The notes under the pieces were generated by a model. That model ran no database searches and was not told the origin of the DNA. It worked only from the letters and a program-made list of their open reading frames with translations. Of a stretch of DNA of 64,000 nucleotides, positions 7,779-17,592 are shown one piece after another. The DNA is from Hyphomicrobiales bacterium. Lineage in GTDB: Bacteria > Pseudomonadota > Alphaproteobacteria > Rhizobiales > Rhizobiaceae. A program made the position numbers and the translations under genes. Numbering within the stretch: the stretch's first letter is position 1; each line of letters begins with the position of its first letter. The stretch spans positions 1 to 64,000 of the forward strand of contig UCIA01000029.1 in the NCBI GenBank assembly GCA_900472295.1, in the 5' to 3' direction.

Positions 7779-9443
7779 TTACGGCTGAACCGTAATCTCG
7801 GTCCGTTCGCCGGCCTTGATCGTCACCGGCATTTCCTTGTCATGACCTGCATCGGACATGTGGCGGACGACGACATAGTCGCCGGCCGCAATGGTCTGCT
7901 GCCAGCTATCGCCATAGTTCAGGCCGAGCGCCTTGCGGTTGCCCTGGATGTCCTTCTTCGACGACAGGATCTCGATCGAATAGGCGCCCGGCGCCGACAT
8001 CGCCAGCACGCCCGCATCGAGCGTCACCTTGATATCCTGGCTTTCGCCAACCTTGACGCTGAACGGCTGCTCGACGGTCGCAAGCTCGACCGTGGTGATC
8101 GCGACATAGTCGTCCGGCGGCAGCCAGAACTTGCTGTCGGGCCCATAGGAGTGGGCGACATCGTCACGCGAGCCGTCGATCTTCTTCTTGGCCTTGACGA
8201 TCTTGAAGCTCATGCCCGAACCGTCGGCCTTATCGCCGCCGGCGGTGTAGTAGGCGTTGAGAACGGCATGGCCGACGCCGACCACCACGTCCTTGTCCAC
8301 AGTCTGCCCGGCGGCTAGCTGGATGGTCTCGGTCACCGAGCCGCTGCCGATCCCGACCGTGACCTTCTGCTCGCCTGCCGGCACGATGATCTTGGCGTCG
8401 CCATAGTGGGTGGCGCTGCCGCCCGGGAAGGCGAAGTCGACATGCGCCTCTTCACTGGTTTCGGCGCCCTGGCTCGGCTTCGGGTGGATGAGCAGGGTGC
8501 CGGCGTTCAAGGTGAAGAGCGGCTGGTAGACCTGACCGGCCTCGATCTTGACCTTCTGCTCCACCCGGGCCTCGTCGATACGGGCCACGACGATATAGTC
8601 GCCCGGCTCGAGATTGCCCTTGTAGGCGTCATATTCGGTGGAGACGGACTCACCGCGCGTGCCGTCGGACTTGGCCTTGTAGATCTCCCAGGCATTGCCG
8701 CTGGTGACCGGATCGCCGCCTTCGGCCATGACCACGCTCGGCAGGAAATTGAAGTCCGGCTTGGCGGGTTCGGGCGCCGGCGCCGGGGCAGGAGCGGGTT
8801 CGGGCGCAGGTGCCGGAGCCGGCTCGGCGACGGTTTCGACCAACGCTTCCTGCAGCGCCTTCTCATCCGAGGCCTGAATGTATTTGCCGCCGGTGTTGTC
8901 GGCCAGGCAAGCAATCTGCTTGCCTTCGTCAGCGGTCAGGCCGAAGCCGACGACATCGACCTTAAAATCGACGCCGGAGGCCTCCAGTTCCTTGCCCAGC
9001 GCGCACGGGTCACCTTCGCAGGTTTCGAGCCCGTCGGTGATGAGAACCACGGTCGCCTTGTCCTCGGTGTATTTCAAGGCTTCGGCGGCCTGCTTGACGG
9101 CAGCCGTCAGCGGCGTCTTGCCGAGGAATTTCAGGCTGTCGGCAGCGGCCGTAATGGCGCTAGCCGAGCCGGCTTGCGGCGGCACGATCAGCTCGATGTC
9201 CTCGCAGCTGCCCTTTTCGCGGTGGCCATAGGCCATGAGGCCGATCTCGTCGTCGGCAGGCACCGACTGCAGCACGGTCCGGAGCGATTCGCGGGCAATT
9301 TCGAGCTTCGGCTTGCCGTCGATCTGGGCCCACATCGAACCCGAAGCATCGAGAACGATGATGACCTTGTTGGCGGCGATGCCGAACGTCGTCATCGACA
9401 AAAGGAGCAGCGCCGCAGCGACGCTCCGCAAAAGTCCCGTCAT
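7779..9443 (-). CDS. Exported von Willebrand factor A domain protein
   Basis: The product has 554 residues from the ATG at 9443, which has AAGGAGA ahead of it; the longer frame to 9509 has none. A signal peptide (MTGLLRSVAAALLLLSMTTF, cleaved near residue 23) leads straight into a VWA domain with an intact MIDAS set: DASGS near residue 32, a threonine in KTPLTAAV and an aspartate in ITDGLETCEGD. A Pro-Ala repeat linker follows near residues 205-225. The remaining 330 residues are beta-rich repeats without recognised catalytic motifs. Related proteins act in the periplasm or at the cell surface and bind partners through a metal ion. The partner is unknown, and the gene has no operon neighbours. 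Confidence 0.8.
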   Translation of the reverse strand: MTGLLRSVAAALLLLSMTTFGIAANKVIIVLDASGSMWAQIDGKPKLEIARESLRTVLQSVPADDEIGLMAYGHREKGSCEDIELIVPPQAGSASAITAAADSLKFLGKTPLTAAVKQAAEALKYTEDKATVVLITDGLETCEGDPCALGKELEASGVDFKVDVVGFGLTADEGKQIACLADNTGGKYIQASDEKALQEALVETVAEPAPAPAPEPAPAPAPAPEPAKPDFNFLPSVVMAEGGDPVTSGNAWEIYKAKSDGTRGESVSTEYDAYKGNLEPGDYIVVARIDEARVEQKVKIEAGQVYQPLFTLNAGTLLIHPKPSQGAETSEEAHVDFAFPGGSATHYGDAKIIVPAGEQKVTVGIGSGSVTETIQLAAGQTVDKDVVVGVGHAVLNAYYTAGGDKADGSGMSFKIVKAKKKIDGSRDDVAHSYGPDSKFWLPPDDYVAITTVELATVEQPFSVKVGESQDIKVTLDAGVLAMSAPGAYSIEILSSKKDIQGNRKALGLNYGDSWQQTIAAGDYVVVRHMSDAGHDKEMPVTIKAGERTEITVQP

Positions 9444-9593
9444 GGAAAATCTCCTTGAGCCCGCCCCTGATGCGGGCCGGAAACTATTTGACGGCGCGTC
9501 CGGACACAAGCCCGGAGCGCGTCACGAACGGTTGCAATGTAACAGGATCGGCGCCGGCCAAGGCCTGTTCCCGAGGCTGGCTCCGCCATAGCG

Positions 9594-10556
9594 TCAATAG
9601 GTGGTGCGGCGCTCTTCCGAGGGTGGGCGGCCGAACTGCAGCCGGTAGCTCTGGGCAAAATAGGAGTGCGAGGTGAAGCCGGTGGCGATGGCCACGTCGA
9701 GGATCGGCATGTTGGTCTGGCGCAGCAGTTCGCGCGCCCGCTCGAGCCTGAGCCGCATGTAATAGCGGCCGGGCGTCACGGTCAAATGGCGCAGGAACAG
9801 GCGCTCGACCTGGCGCACCGACAGCCCTGCCGATTTGGCGAGCTGAACCGCCGACAGCGGCTCGTCAAGATGGTCGGCCATCAGTTCGACGATGCGCCGC
9901 AGCTTCTCCGACTTGCCGGTCAGGTCGCGTTCGGGCCCGACGCGCTGGCGGTCGCCGGCGGAGCGGATGCGCTCATGCTGGAACTGGTTGGCGACGCCAT
10001 TGGCAAGGTTGGAACCGAAATCGCCACGCACGATCTCCAGCATCAGGTCGATCGAGGTGGTGCCGCCGGCGCAGGTGTAGCGCTTGCGGTCGATCTCGAA
10101 GACGTTGCCGGTGCAGTTGATGTCGGGGAAGCGCTCGACGAAGCCGGCACGGTTTTCCCAATGGATGGTGCAGCGATAACCTTCGAGCTGGCCGGCTTCA
10201 GCCAGGAGATAGGAGCCGACCGACAGCGCGCCGAGCGCATTGCCGCGCCGGCCCCAGCTGCGCAGCGCCGCCAGCACCTTGCTCTTGCCGGGGAATTCGA
10301 TCGACAGGCCCACCGACACGAACAGGATGTCGACCGGCGGCAGGTCGGCCACGGCATAGTCAATCTTGAGCGGCAGGCCGTTGGAGGCCATGACGGGGTC
10401 GCCATCGGCCGAAACCGTCGTCCAGCCGTAGAAGTCGCGGCCGAGCAGGCGGTTGGCCGAGCGGAAGGTGTCGATCGCCGCGGCCAGCGAAAACATCGAA
10501 AACTTGTCGACCAGCAGGAACGCGAATTGCCGGCCGCCTTGAACGGGATCATCCAT
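9594..10556 (-). CDS. GlxA-family transcriptional regulator (DJ-1/PfpI-like plus AraC HTH)
   Basis: A two-domain regulator of 320 residues. Residues 1-180 resemble the DJ-1/PfpI amidotransferase fold (FAFLLVDKFSMFSLAAAID at the start, then ALSVGSYLLAEAG at the nucleophile-elbow position, where serine replaces the usual cysteine, and CAGGTTSIDLML). Residues 220-310 are an AraC pair of helix-turn-helix motifs ending IATGFTSHSYFAQSYR and FGRPPSEER. Members often control glycine betaine, carnitine or other amine catabolism in rhizobia; the target here is not evident. A TTG at 10592 would add 12 residues. folD lies immediately upstream on the same strand, 53 bases away, but there is no obvious functional link. 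Confidence 0.85.
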   Translation of the reverse strand: MDDPVQGGRQFAFLLVDKFSMFSLAAAIDTFRSANRLLGRDFYGWTTVSADGDPVMASNGLPLKIDYAVADLPPVDILFVSVGLSIEFPGKSKVLAALRSWGRRGNALGALSVGSYLLAEAGQLEGYRCTIHWENRAGFVERFPDINCTGNVFEIDRKRYTCAGGTTSIDLMLEIVRGDFGSNLANGVANQFQHERIRSAGDRQRVGPERDLTGKSEKLRRIVELMADHLDEPLSAVQLAKSAGLSVRQVERLFLRHLTVTPGRYYMRLRLERARELLRQTNMPILDVAIATGFTSHSYFAQSYRLQFGRPPSEERRTTY

Positions 10557-10609
10557 GACCGGCCGTTCAGAGGGAATAGGTAGGTTCGGCAAAGAGGCTG
10601 CTTTCCGGG

Positions 10610-11509
10610 TCAGAAGGAGGGCCGCTTCAAGCCGGCCGCAAGGTAGGCAGAGGCTAACGTATTGGCCATCAGCATGGCAATGGTCATCGGTCCGACACCG
10701 CCGGGCACCGGGGTGATGGCGCCGGCGGCTTTCGCCGCTTCGGCATAGGCGACGTCGCCGACGAGGCGGGTCTTGCCTTCGCCCTTCTCAGGTGCGGCAA
10801 TGCGATTGATCCCGACATCGATCACGGTGGCGCCCGGCTTCACCCAGTCGCCCTTGATCATTTCGGGCCGGCCGACCGCCGCCACCAGAATGTCGGCGGT
10901 GCGGGCAAGCACCGGCAAATCCTTGGTTCGGCTATGGGCGATGGTGACGGTGCAGTTGGCGGCAAGCAGCAGATTGGCCATCGGCTTGCCGACAATGTTG
11001 GAGCGGCCGACGACGACCGCATTGAGACCGGACAGATCCTTGCCGCGCACGCGTTCGATCAACAGCATCGAGCCTGCCGGCGTGCAGGGCACGAAGGCGG
11101 TTTCGAGCTCGCCGGTGCCGAGCTTGCCGACATTGATGAAGTGGAAGCCGTCGACATCCTTTTGCGGCGCGATGGCCTGGATAATCTTGCCGGCATCGAC
11201 ATGGGCGGGAAGCGGCAGCTGCACCAGAATGCCATTGATCGCCGGATCGGCGTTGAGCTCGCCGATGATCTTGAGCAGCGCCTCTTCGGACGTGTCGGCC
11301 GGCAGCGTGTGCTGGAGCGAATGAAAGCCGCATTCCTTGGCGGTGCGCGACTTCGAGGCGACGTAGACCTGGCTCGCCGGATCCTCGCCGACGATGACCA
11401 CCGCCAGGCCGGGCTTCGCCCTGCCCTTGGCGATCAGCTCCGCAGTCAAGGCCTTGACCTTCTGCACCACATCTGCGGCGACGCTCTTTCCGTCAATCAC
11501 TTCGGCCAT
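10610..11509 (-). CDS. folD: Bifunctional methylenetetrahydrofolate dehydrogenase/cyclohydrolase
   Basis: A 299-residue FolD that interconverts 5,10-methylene-, methenyl- and 10-formyl-tetrahydrofolate with NADP in the cytoplasm. Characteristic blocks are VIVGEDPASQVYVASKSRTAKECG with the catalytic lysine, ILVQLPLPAHVD, PQKDVDGFH, VVGRSNIVGKPMANLLL and TPVPGGVGPMTIAMLM. The length is typical. GAGGA lies ahead of the ATG. The adjacent GlxA-type regulator might share the transcript. Confidence 0.97.
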   Translation of the reverse strand: MAEVIDGKSVAADVVQKVKALTAELIAKGRAKPGLAVVIVGEDPASQVYVASKSRTAKECGFHSLQHTLPADTSEEALLKIIGELNADPAINGILVQLPLPAHVDAGKIIQAIAPQKDVDGFHFINVGKLGTGELETAFVPCTPAGSMLLIERVRGKDLSGLNAVVVGRSNIVGKPMANLLLAANCTVTIAHSRTKDLPVLARTADILVAAVGRPEMIKGDWVKPGATVIDVGINRIAAPEKGEGKTRLVGDVAYAEAAKAAGAITPVPGGVGPMTIAMLMANTLASAYLAAGLKRPSF

Positions 11510-11567
11510 GAACCATCCTCGACATCATTCCAGCCAGGGCGCAGCGCGCGCCTCGGGCGTTGTTTCG

Positions 11568-11640
11568 TGCATGTCGTTGTTCCAACGTTGCGGCCATTCG
11601 GGTCAATCCCGACGGCAGCACTTTCGGGCGCCATGCAGCG
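11568..11640. repeat. Degenerate palindromic intergenic repeat
   Basis: GTGCATGTCGTTGTTCCAA near the left and a TTTCGGGCGCCATGCAG near the right resemble the ends of the 48-bp repeat at 3391 and 44120, with a longer, diverged middle. It lies in the 239-base gap between folD and the Wzz-like gene, where I see no gene. Confidence 0.4.
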
Positions 11641-11748
11641 CCGCATTCTCACGAAATTTGGCCCAGGCAATCCCGTCAAAGCGCCGTCAGATGCCGCTAA
11701 CTCGAAACCGGCAGCTTTTATTCCGTGCTGACGGTCCGGGAGATCGCC

Positions 11749-13956
11749 CTAGAAGTAACGGCGGCGCGAACGGTTTTCGGTCAACTCGCGAACCGCTTCG
11801 CGGAATTCGCGCAGGCTGGCGCGGATATCGTCGATCTGCGCCTGCTGGTCGTCCTGAGGCCTCGACGGCGGGACCGGCGACTGCCTGGGCGGCGGCTGCC
11901 GATAGCCAGTCGGCTGCGCATAGGGAGTGGGTTGTGGAAAATCCCGCCGGACGGCAGGCTGGGGATGGGCGACAGGCTGCTGCACAGGCCTGGCGGGCGC
12001 AGGCGGCTGAGCCACGGTCATCTTTGCGGGACTGTCCGGCAAGATCTCGCCAGCAGGCTTCGGCTTGCGCATTGCCTGGAACACTCTGCCGAACAGGCCT
12101 GAACTCCTGGTCTGAACAGGCTGAACAGGCGGTGCTGCCTGATAGGCCGCATCTTCAACCGGCAAGCGGCGTTCATCTGGGTGTCGGCGCGAGCGCGACC
12201 GGGCGGATTCTCGCAGGCTGGCAAAGGCGCCGCGCAGTGCGCCAAGGCCAATGCCGGCAGCGAGACCCGCCATCAGGCCGGCAAACGCCACCACGGCGCG
12301 CGACGGGCCGTTGGGCTCCAGCGGCGGTTGCGCGGGGGTCAGCACATTGATGTTGGTGGTGTTGATTTTTACCTGTTCGCCGGTCTGCTTGGCGCGCAGA
12401 AGATATTGTTCGTAGACAGAGCGCTTGGCGGTGGCATCACGCTCCAGTTCGCGCAAGCTGACCAGGTCGCTGTTGACGTCGCCGCTCTGCACCTTTGCCT
12501 GGGCCAGACGGGAAGCAAGGCCCTGCTCAAGCTGGACCGCGCGCTTCAGGTCTACCTGCAGCGACGATGCGATGCGGCGGAGTTCACCGGCGATGCGCTC
12601 GCGCGAGCCGTCGAGCTGGGCGTTGAGCGCCTGGTATTCCGGATGACGCGGCCCCAGCCGCACGGCGGCGCGGTCGGCTTCCTGCTTCAACGCCGCATAT
12701 TGCGAGCGCAGTTCGCTCATCGTGTTGGAGTTGATCTCTTCCGGCAAGGTGCCGTTGATGACCGAATTGACGTCGAGCGAGCGCGCCGACGCCGCCCGTG
12801 CATTGAGTTCCAGCGTGCGGGCACGGGCAATGGACAGCTGCTCATTGAGCTTCAGCATCTGGTCGTCGCTGATCAGATGTCCCTGCGCGTCGACGAGATC
12901 GTGCGTGGCCCTGAAATCCTCGACCTTGCGCTCGGCCGTTTCGACATCCTTGCGCAGATCGTCGAGCTTGCCCGTCAGCTGATCCGTCGCGCGTCCGGCC
13001 ATATCGTACTGGTATTGCGCCGCTTCCTGCTGGAAGACATCACTCGTCTTGTTGGCGATCTCAGCCGACTTCTCGGCACTTTGGGTGATGGCGCCGATGG
13101 AAACGACAAAGGTCTTGCCGCTGCGCTCGACCGACAGGCTCTTGGCCAGATTGCCGACGGCCAGCGCCTGGCGGCGCACATCGGCGGCACCGCCCGGACC
13201 ATCCTGACGCGACAGGATGGAGCGGATGAGCGACATGACGCCAAGGCCGCCTGACCCTTGCCCGTTGAACTCCGGATCGTCGGCGAGCTTGAGATCGGCG
13301 ACGACCCTGTCGAGGACCTTGCCGGATGTCACCATCTTGATGCGGGTTTCGACGACGGCCAGCGCGGCATCGGGCTGCCCGACCGGTTGGGTGAGATCGG
13401 TGTCGGAAAGCTTCAGATCGCCCGGCTCGATGACCAGTTGGGTGACGGCTTCATATTTCTTCGGCGTCGAGACGGCGATGGCAACGCCCAGCACCGTTCC
13501 CAATATCGTCGTCGCAACGATCAGCAGCTTCGAGCGGCCGATGCCACCCATGACCTGCATCGGATCGATCAACGGCTTCCATTGCTGCTCGTCATCATGG
13601 TCGCGGTCCGGCCGCCGTTGATCGGCATAGCGCGGCTCGTATTCCTCGCGGGCAGGCTCGCGTCGCTGCAGGGAGACGGCCTGCTCATAGCGGAGGGCTT
13701 CGTCGGCCTCGGGCCATGCTTCCGCAGAAAAAGCTTCGCTGCCGGCCGGGATTTGCGGTTCAGGATTTGCCAGCGCCTCTCGTCGCGAGCGGGCGAGCCG
13801 GTGGCGCGTGACGGCATCGTCGCGCCATGACGGGTCCGTCCGGTCGCCGAGGGGAACCGGCGACGGGTCTGGCGCTCCATCGCCGCGCACAGCTTTGCCG
13901 AGCGCCAGGAGGGAGCGCTCGCGCCTCCAGTCTTCACGGTTTTCCCTGTCCACCAT
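11749..13956 (-). CDS. Wzz/GumC-type polysaccharide co-polymerase without kinase domain
   Basis: A 735-residue inner-membrane protein of the chain-length-determinant family. About 140 charged, low-complexity N-terminal residues precede the first membrane segment (144-163). The periplasmic part has the Wzz start (KKYEAVTQLVIEP) and long coiled coils (roughly 300-420 and 450-520), and a Pro-rich block leads into the second membrane segment near 553-575. The remaining 160 residues are Pro/Gln-rich and end in a short coiled coil with the terminus RSRRRYF. ExoP-like proteins carry a Walker-type tyrosine kinase after the second segment; none is present here. The likely role is control of chain length or export of the glycan made by the genes from 14154 to 23960. 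It is divergent from the flippase gene. Confidence 0.85.
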   Translation of the reverse strand: MVDRENREDWRRERSLLALGKAVRGDGAPDPSPVPLGDRTDPSWRDDAVTRHRLARSRREALANPEPQIPAGSEAFSAEAWPEADEALRYEQAVSLQRREPAREEYEPRYADQRRPDRDHDDEQQWKPLIDPMQVMGGIGRSKLLIVATTILGTVLGVAIAVSTPKKYEAVTQLVIEPGDLKLSDTDLTQPVGQPDAALAVVETRIKMVTSGKVLDRVVADLKLADDPEFNGQGSGGLGVMSLIRSILSRQDGPGGAADVRRQALAVGNLAKSLSVERSGKTFVVSIGAITQSAEKSAEIANKTSDVFQQEAAQYQYDMAGRATDQLTGKLDDLRKDVETAERKVEDFRATHDLVDAQGHLISDDQMLKLNEQLSIARARTLELNARAASARSLDVNSVINGTLPEEINSNTMSELRSQYAALKQEADRAAVRLGPRHPEYQALNAQLDGSRERIAGELRRIASSLQVDLKRAVQLEQGLASRLAQAKVQSGDVNSDLVSLRELERDATAKRSVYEQYLLRAKQTGEQVKINTTNINVLTPAQPPLEPNGPSRAVVAFAGLMAGLAAGIGLGALRGAFASLRESARSRSRRHPDERRLPVEDAAYQAAPPVQPVQTRSSGLFGRVFQAMRKPKPAGEILPDSPAKMTVAQPPAPARPVQQPVAHPQPAVRRDFPQPTPYAQPTGYRQPPPRQSPVPPSRPQDDQQAQIDDIRASLREFREAVRELTENRSRRRYF

Positions 13957-14153
13957 TGTCTCGAAACTTTACCCTTGGCGGCTTTGTGAGCGGCGGTCGG
14001 CCAATCGTTAACCCACGCTAAACAGGCATGGGAAACAAAAGGTTAATTTCCTTGGTTCGAAGCCGAAGTTTCTCGCTTCGGTATGCATTTGCAAAGTGCG
14101 CGGAAAGGCTCCTAGAACCGCACGTTAAGCTTTCGCGACTATGCGTTTTTAGT

Positions 14154-15449
14154 ATGACACAGGCCAGCGGCACACCGCAAAGGCGGACGCTCGCCCGGAT
14201 CGGCGCTTTCGTGACCGAAAGACGGGGGCTGGTCCGCGACTATCTCTCAGCGATCAGCGGCGCCGGCGGGCGGCTGGTGTTTTCGCTCGCCTATTTCATC
14301 GCGCTCGCCAACACACTGTCGATAGCCGAGTTCGGCATGTTCGCCACCGCCTCGGCTGCCGGCGTCATGCTGTCGCGCATCCTGGCCTTCGGTTTCATCT
14401 CGGCGCTTTACCGTACCGCCACCATCCGGCCCAATCTGATCGGCACCTTCACCGCCGGCTTCCTGCTGCTTGGCGCGGTGTCCTTGCCGCTGCTGGCGGC
14501 GGCATCCTTCGGCGTCTACCTGATCTTCTTCGCCAGCACCGTGCCGCTGGCCGTCTTTGCCGCTATCGTCTTTGCCGAGGCGCTTTTGTGGCGGCCGGTC
14601 GAGGTCGTGCTGATCGTCAACAATGGGCTAGGCCGGTTCGGCCGCGCCGCCGTGCTGTCGATCGTGACCACGGCGTTTCGCGCGCTGGGTGCTGTGCTGT
14701 TCATGCTGTCGGGGCAGCACAGCGTCTGGGTCTGGTCGTTGTTCTATATCGGCGCCAATGCCGCCTCGCTGCTGCTTGCCTTCGGCTTCTACTATCCACG
14801 CCAAAGGCTCAGGTTGCGCACCGAGCTCTATGTCAGGCGGCTTGCCGATTCGATCTATGTCGCCGGCGCCGAAGTGCTGTTCTACCTGCAGTCGGAGTTC
14901 GACAAGCTGCTGGTGCTGGCGATCGGCGGGCCGCATCTGGCTGGCATCTATGCCATCATCATGCGGCTGGTCGACCTGACGGCAATCCCGATCCGCACCT
15001 TCTCGATGATGCTGGTGCAGAAGATGATGCGAGCGCCACAGCTGTTATCGCGACTGCGGGTCAAGATCGGCATCGAAAGCGGCGTGTTCCTGGTATCGAC
15101 GCTGGCGCTGGCGGCACTCGGCATCGTGCTGCATTTCTTCCCCAACGCGCTGGGCAGGAATGTCGCCGAGGCAGCACCGCTGGTGGCATTGGCGATCGGC
15201 GTGCCGGGACTGCGCAACCTGATCGAATACCAGGCCGAGCTTCTTTTCGCGCGCGGCCAGACCGCTCTGCGGGCGCTCAATCTCGGCCTGCTCGCCGGCG
15301 TGAAGGCGGTGCTGTTGACCTATGTGCTGACCACGATCACCGAGACGCCGACGCTGGTGGTGTCGCTTAATGTCGTGTTCCTGCTGCTCTATCTCGCCTC
15401 GGCGCTGCTGACCTACTCGGCGATGCGCAAGCCGGCAAAGGCTATCTAG
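14154..15449 (+). CDS. Wzx-like polysaccharide flippase (MOP superfamily)
   Basis: A 431-residue integral membrane protein with about 12 hydrophobic segments. The N-terminal RDYLSAISGAGGRLVFSLAYFIALANTLSIAEFGMFATASA fits the polysaccharide synthase/flippase family of the MOP superfamily, which moves lipid-linked sugar units across the inner membrane. Start choice is uncertain: the frame is open from 14028, but the first 42 codons look non-coding and neither ATG has a strong ribosome binding site. It is divergent from the Wzz-like gene and ends 8 bases from the convergent DUF417 gene. Confidence 0.8.
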   Translation: MTQASGTPQRRTLARIGAFVTERRGLVRDYLSAISGAGGRLVFSLAYFIALANTLSIAEFGMFATASAAGVMLSRILAFGFISALYRTATIRPNLIGTFTAGFLLLGAVSLPLLAAASFGVYLIFFASTVPLAVFAAIVFAEALLWRPVEVVLIVNNGLGRFGRAAVLSIVTTAFRALGAVLFMLSGQHSVWVWSLFYIGANAASLLLAFGFYYPRQRLRLRTELYVRRLADSIYVAGAEVLFYLQSEFDKLLVLAIGGPHLAGIYAIIMRLVDLTAIPIRTFSMMLVQKMMRAPQLLSRLRVKIGIESGVFLVSTLALAALGIVLHFFPNALGRNVAEAAPLVALAIGVPGLRNLIEYQAELLFARGQTALRALNLGLLAGVKAVLLTYVLTTITETPTLVVSLNVVFLLLYLASALLTYSAMRKPAKAI

Positions 15450-15457
15450 GGTCAAAC

Positions 15458-15985
15458 TCAATCAGCTGGATGCGCCTGGGCAGCCTCTCCGTCCAACCTG
15501 CCCAGGCTTTCGCCCAATACGACAAGTGCGATGCCGAGCAGCGCGATGTCCTTGATCAGGAACTGACCAGCGGGACCGAGTGCCGGAAAGCCCAGAGTAG
15601 CTTCCCAGATCGGCAGAGCGATCATGATAGAGCAGGTTACCAGGAAAGTCAGGGCGGCCAGGGCCCCGCCGGCCACGCCGGCGCGCGCCGACCAAGGACC
15701 GGCGATCAGGAAAAGCGCAGTCGCGATCTCGATGACGCCAAGAACATAGGAGGTGCCGGCTTCACCCAACACCGGATACATCCAGGCAAGCCACGGCGTG
15801 CCGCTGATCAGCGGTTTCAGCGCCTCGATCTCAACTTGAGTAAATTTCATGCCGCCGATCAAGAGAAGCGGCAATATGACTCCAGCCAAGGCAACGATCC
15901 GGCCGACTTTCCTGATCGTTGTGGCCAATGGCCTCGTGAGAGAGTCGTTTTGAAGTTCAATCCCTGATGTTTTGAGAACCGACAT
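15458..15985 (-). CDS. DUF417 (YkgB/RclC-like) membrane protein
   Basis: A 175-residue membrane protein with four predicted segments. The block LLIGGMKFTQVEIEALKPLI and the following SGTPWLAWMYP are characteristic of the DUF417 family, which includes RclC of the reactive-chlorine response in Escherichia coli. AGGAGG is well placed before the ATG. It lies 44 bases downstream of the MFS gene on the same strand and is probably the last gene of the arsR operon. The biochemical role is not known. Confidence 0.8.
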   Translation of the reverse strand: MSVLKTSGIELQNDSLTRPLATTIRKVGRIVALAGVILPLLLIGGMKFTQVEIEALKPLISGTPWLAWMYPVLGEAGTSYVLGVIEIATALFLIAGPWSARAGVAGGALAALTFLVTCSIMIALPIWEATLGFPALGPAGQFLIKDIALLGIALVVLGESLGRLDGEAAQAHPAD

Positions 15986-16029
15986 GGAATTTCCTCCTGT
16001 TGGATACCGACAGTGTCAACAGTTAGAGA

Positions 16030-17592
16030 TCAGGACTCAGTGGTGTTGAGGCGTCCATCGGCTGCTGCCCGGCCCCCAGCGCTCACGCTTTGCAGCAGAA
16101 CCCCGGCAAGGAACGCTGCCGCCAGCGCTACCAGGGCGCAGATGCCGGCAGTCATCTGGAACGCCAAAGCGAACGCCTCGCGCGCTTTGTCGAGCAGATC
16201 GGAACCGAGTTCATCCGGCAAGGCCATGGCGACTGCCACGGCGCCTCCCAGCGTGTCCTGCGCGGCATCGATTTGTTGCCCGGCTACCCCGTCCGCGACC
16301 ACCCCGGTCATGCCGCTGCGGTAGACGGCGGTGATGATGCTGCCGAGAACCGCGATGCCGAGTGCGCCGCCCAACTCGCTGCTGGTTTCCGCGATGCCGG
16401 AGGCAGCGCCGGCCTGCTCGGGTTCAACGGTCCCCACGATGAGGTCTGTGGCCAAAGTGAACGCCGGCGCGAGGCCAAGCGAGAAGACACTGTAGCCAGT
16501 TACGATAACCGCGAGATCGCCCTGTCCGCCAACGCGGGTCAATACGAGAAAGCCTGTCGCCGCGAGCGTCAGGCCGGCAGCCATCACATAGGCCGGACGA
16601 ACCCTGGCAGCCACGATTGGGGTCAGCGTCGAACCGACGATGAAAGCGAAGGCGGAAGGCACGGTCCACAGGCCGGCTTCAAAGGGTCCCATCCCCAGCA
16701 CCAGCTGGAGATATTGCGCGATAAAGAGGAACGATCCGAACGCGACGAAGAAGCCAAGAACGTTCACCACCAATGAGGCGCTGAAGGCGCGCGAGCGAAA
16801 GAGCCCCAAATCGATCAGGGGATTTTTCAGCCTCTGCTGACGCAACGCGAAAGCAGCGCCGACGGCCAGGCCGAAAACAATGGCGAAGGCCGCCTCCCGC
16901 CCCAATCCGTATTCGGCGATCCGCTTGATGCCATAGATCACCGAAAGTACAGGGACAAGCGATAGCGCGGCGCTCAGAATGTCGAGCCTACCCGCTTCGG
17001 GATCACGATACTCTGGCAGGACCATCGGAGCGAGCACCAGCAACGCGATCATGACCGGGACCGCGACGAGGAACACGGAACCCCACCAGAAATAGCTAAG
17101 CAGGATACCTCCGACCAGCGGACCGATGGCGCCGCCTGCAGAAAAGCTGGCAATCCAGACGCCGATTGCAACCGTGCGCTCCTTCGGGTCGAGGAACATG
17201 TTGCGGATCAACGAAAGTGTGGACGGCGCAAGCGTCGCCGCGGCAATCCCGAGCAGAGCGCGCGCGATGATCAACATTTCGGCGCTTGTGGAGAACGCAG
17301 CAAAAACCGAAGCCATTCCAAATCCTACCGCACCGATCAACAGCAGCCTGCGGCGACCAATGCGGTCGCCCAATGTGCCCATCGTGATCAGGCTCCCGGC
17401 AAGGAGAAAGCCGTAAATGTCAACGATCCAGAGCAATTGCGAACTCGACGGTTTCAGGTCGGCGCTCAGATGCGGTACGGCCAGGTTCAAAACCGTCAGA
17501 TCCATCGAATAAAGAAGGCACGGCAATGCGATGACGGCGAGCCCGGTCCATTCGCGCCGTGTTGCTCTGGGAAGCGCGATGACATCAGACAT
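16030..17592 (-). CDS. MFS drug/proton antiporter, DHA2 family (SmvA/QacA-like)
   Basis: A 520-residue, 14-segment transporter. The start of segment 1 (LYSMDLTVLNLAVPHL) carries the DHA2 acidic residue, the loop motif GTLGDRIGRRRLLLIG follows segment 2, and a conserved proline/glycine-rich motif lies in segment 5. SmvA and QacA export quaternary ammonium compounds and other cationic biocides by proton exchange. The gene start overlaps the AHSA1 gene by 8 bases. With the ArsR-type regulator upstream, this looks like an inducible efflux operon. The inducer and substrate are not evident. Confidence 0.9.
   Translation of the reverse strand: MSDVIALPRATRREWTGLAVIALPCLLYSMDLTVLNLAVPHLSADLKPSSSQLLWIVDIYGFLLAGSLITMGTLGDRIGRRRLLLIGAVGFGMASVFAAFSTSAEMLIIARALLGIAAATLAPSTLSLIRNMFLDPKERTVAIGVWIASFSAGGAIGPLVGGILLSYFWWGSVFLVAVPVMIALLVLAPMVLPEYRDPEAGRLDILSAALSLVPVLSVIYGIKRIAEYGLGREAAFAIVFGLAVGAAFALRQQRLKNPLIDLGLFRSRAFSASLVVNVLGFFVAFGSFLFIAQYLQLVLGMGPFEAGLWTVPSAFAFIVGSTLTPIVAARVRPAYVMAAGLTLAATGFLVLTRVGGQGDLAVIVTGYSVFSLGLAPAFTLATDLIVGTVEPEQAGAASGIAETSSELGGALGIAVLGSIITAVYRSGMTGVVADGVAGQQIDAAQDTLGGAVAVAMALPDELGSDLLDKAREAFALAFQMTAGICALVALAAAFLAGVLLQSVSAGGRAAADGRLNTTES

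Noticed and set aside
8406..9458. 350-codon frame on the plus strand
   Set aside because: It is antisense to the VWA gene, whose signal peptide and MIDAS motif are clear.
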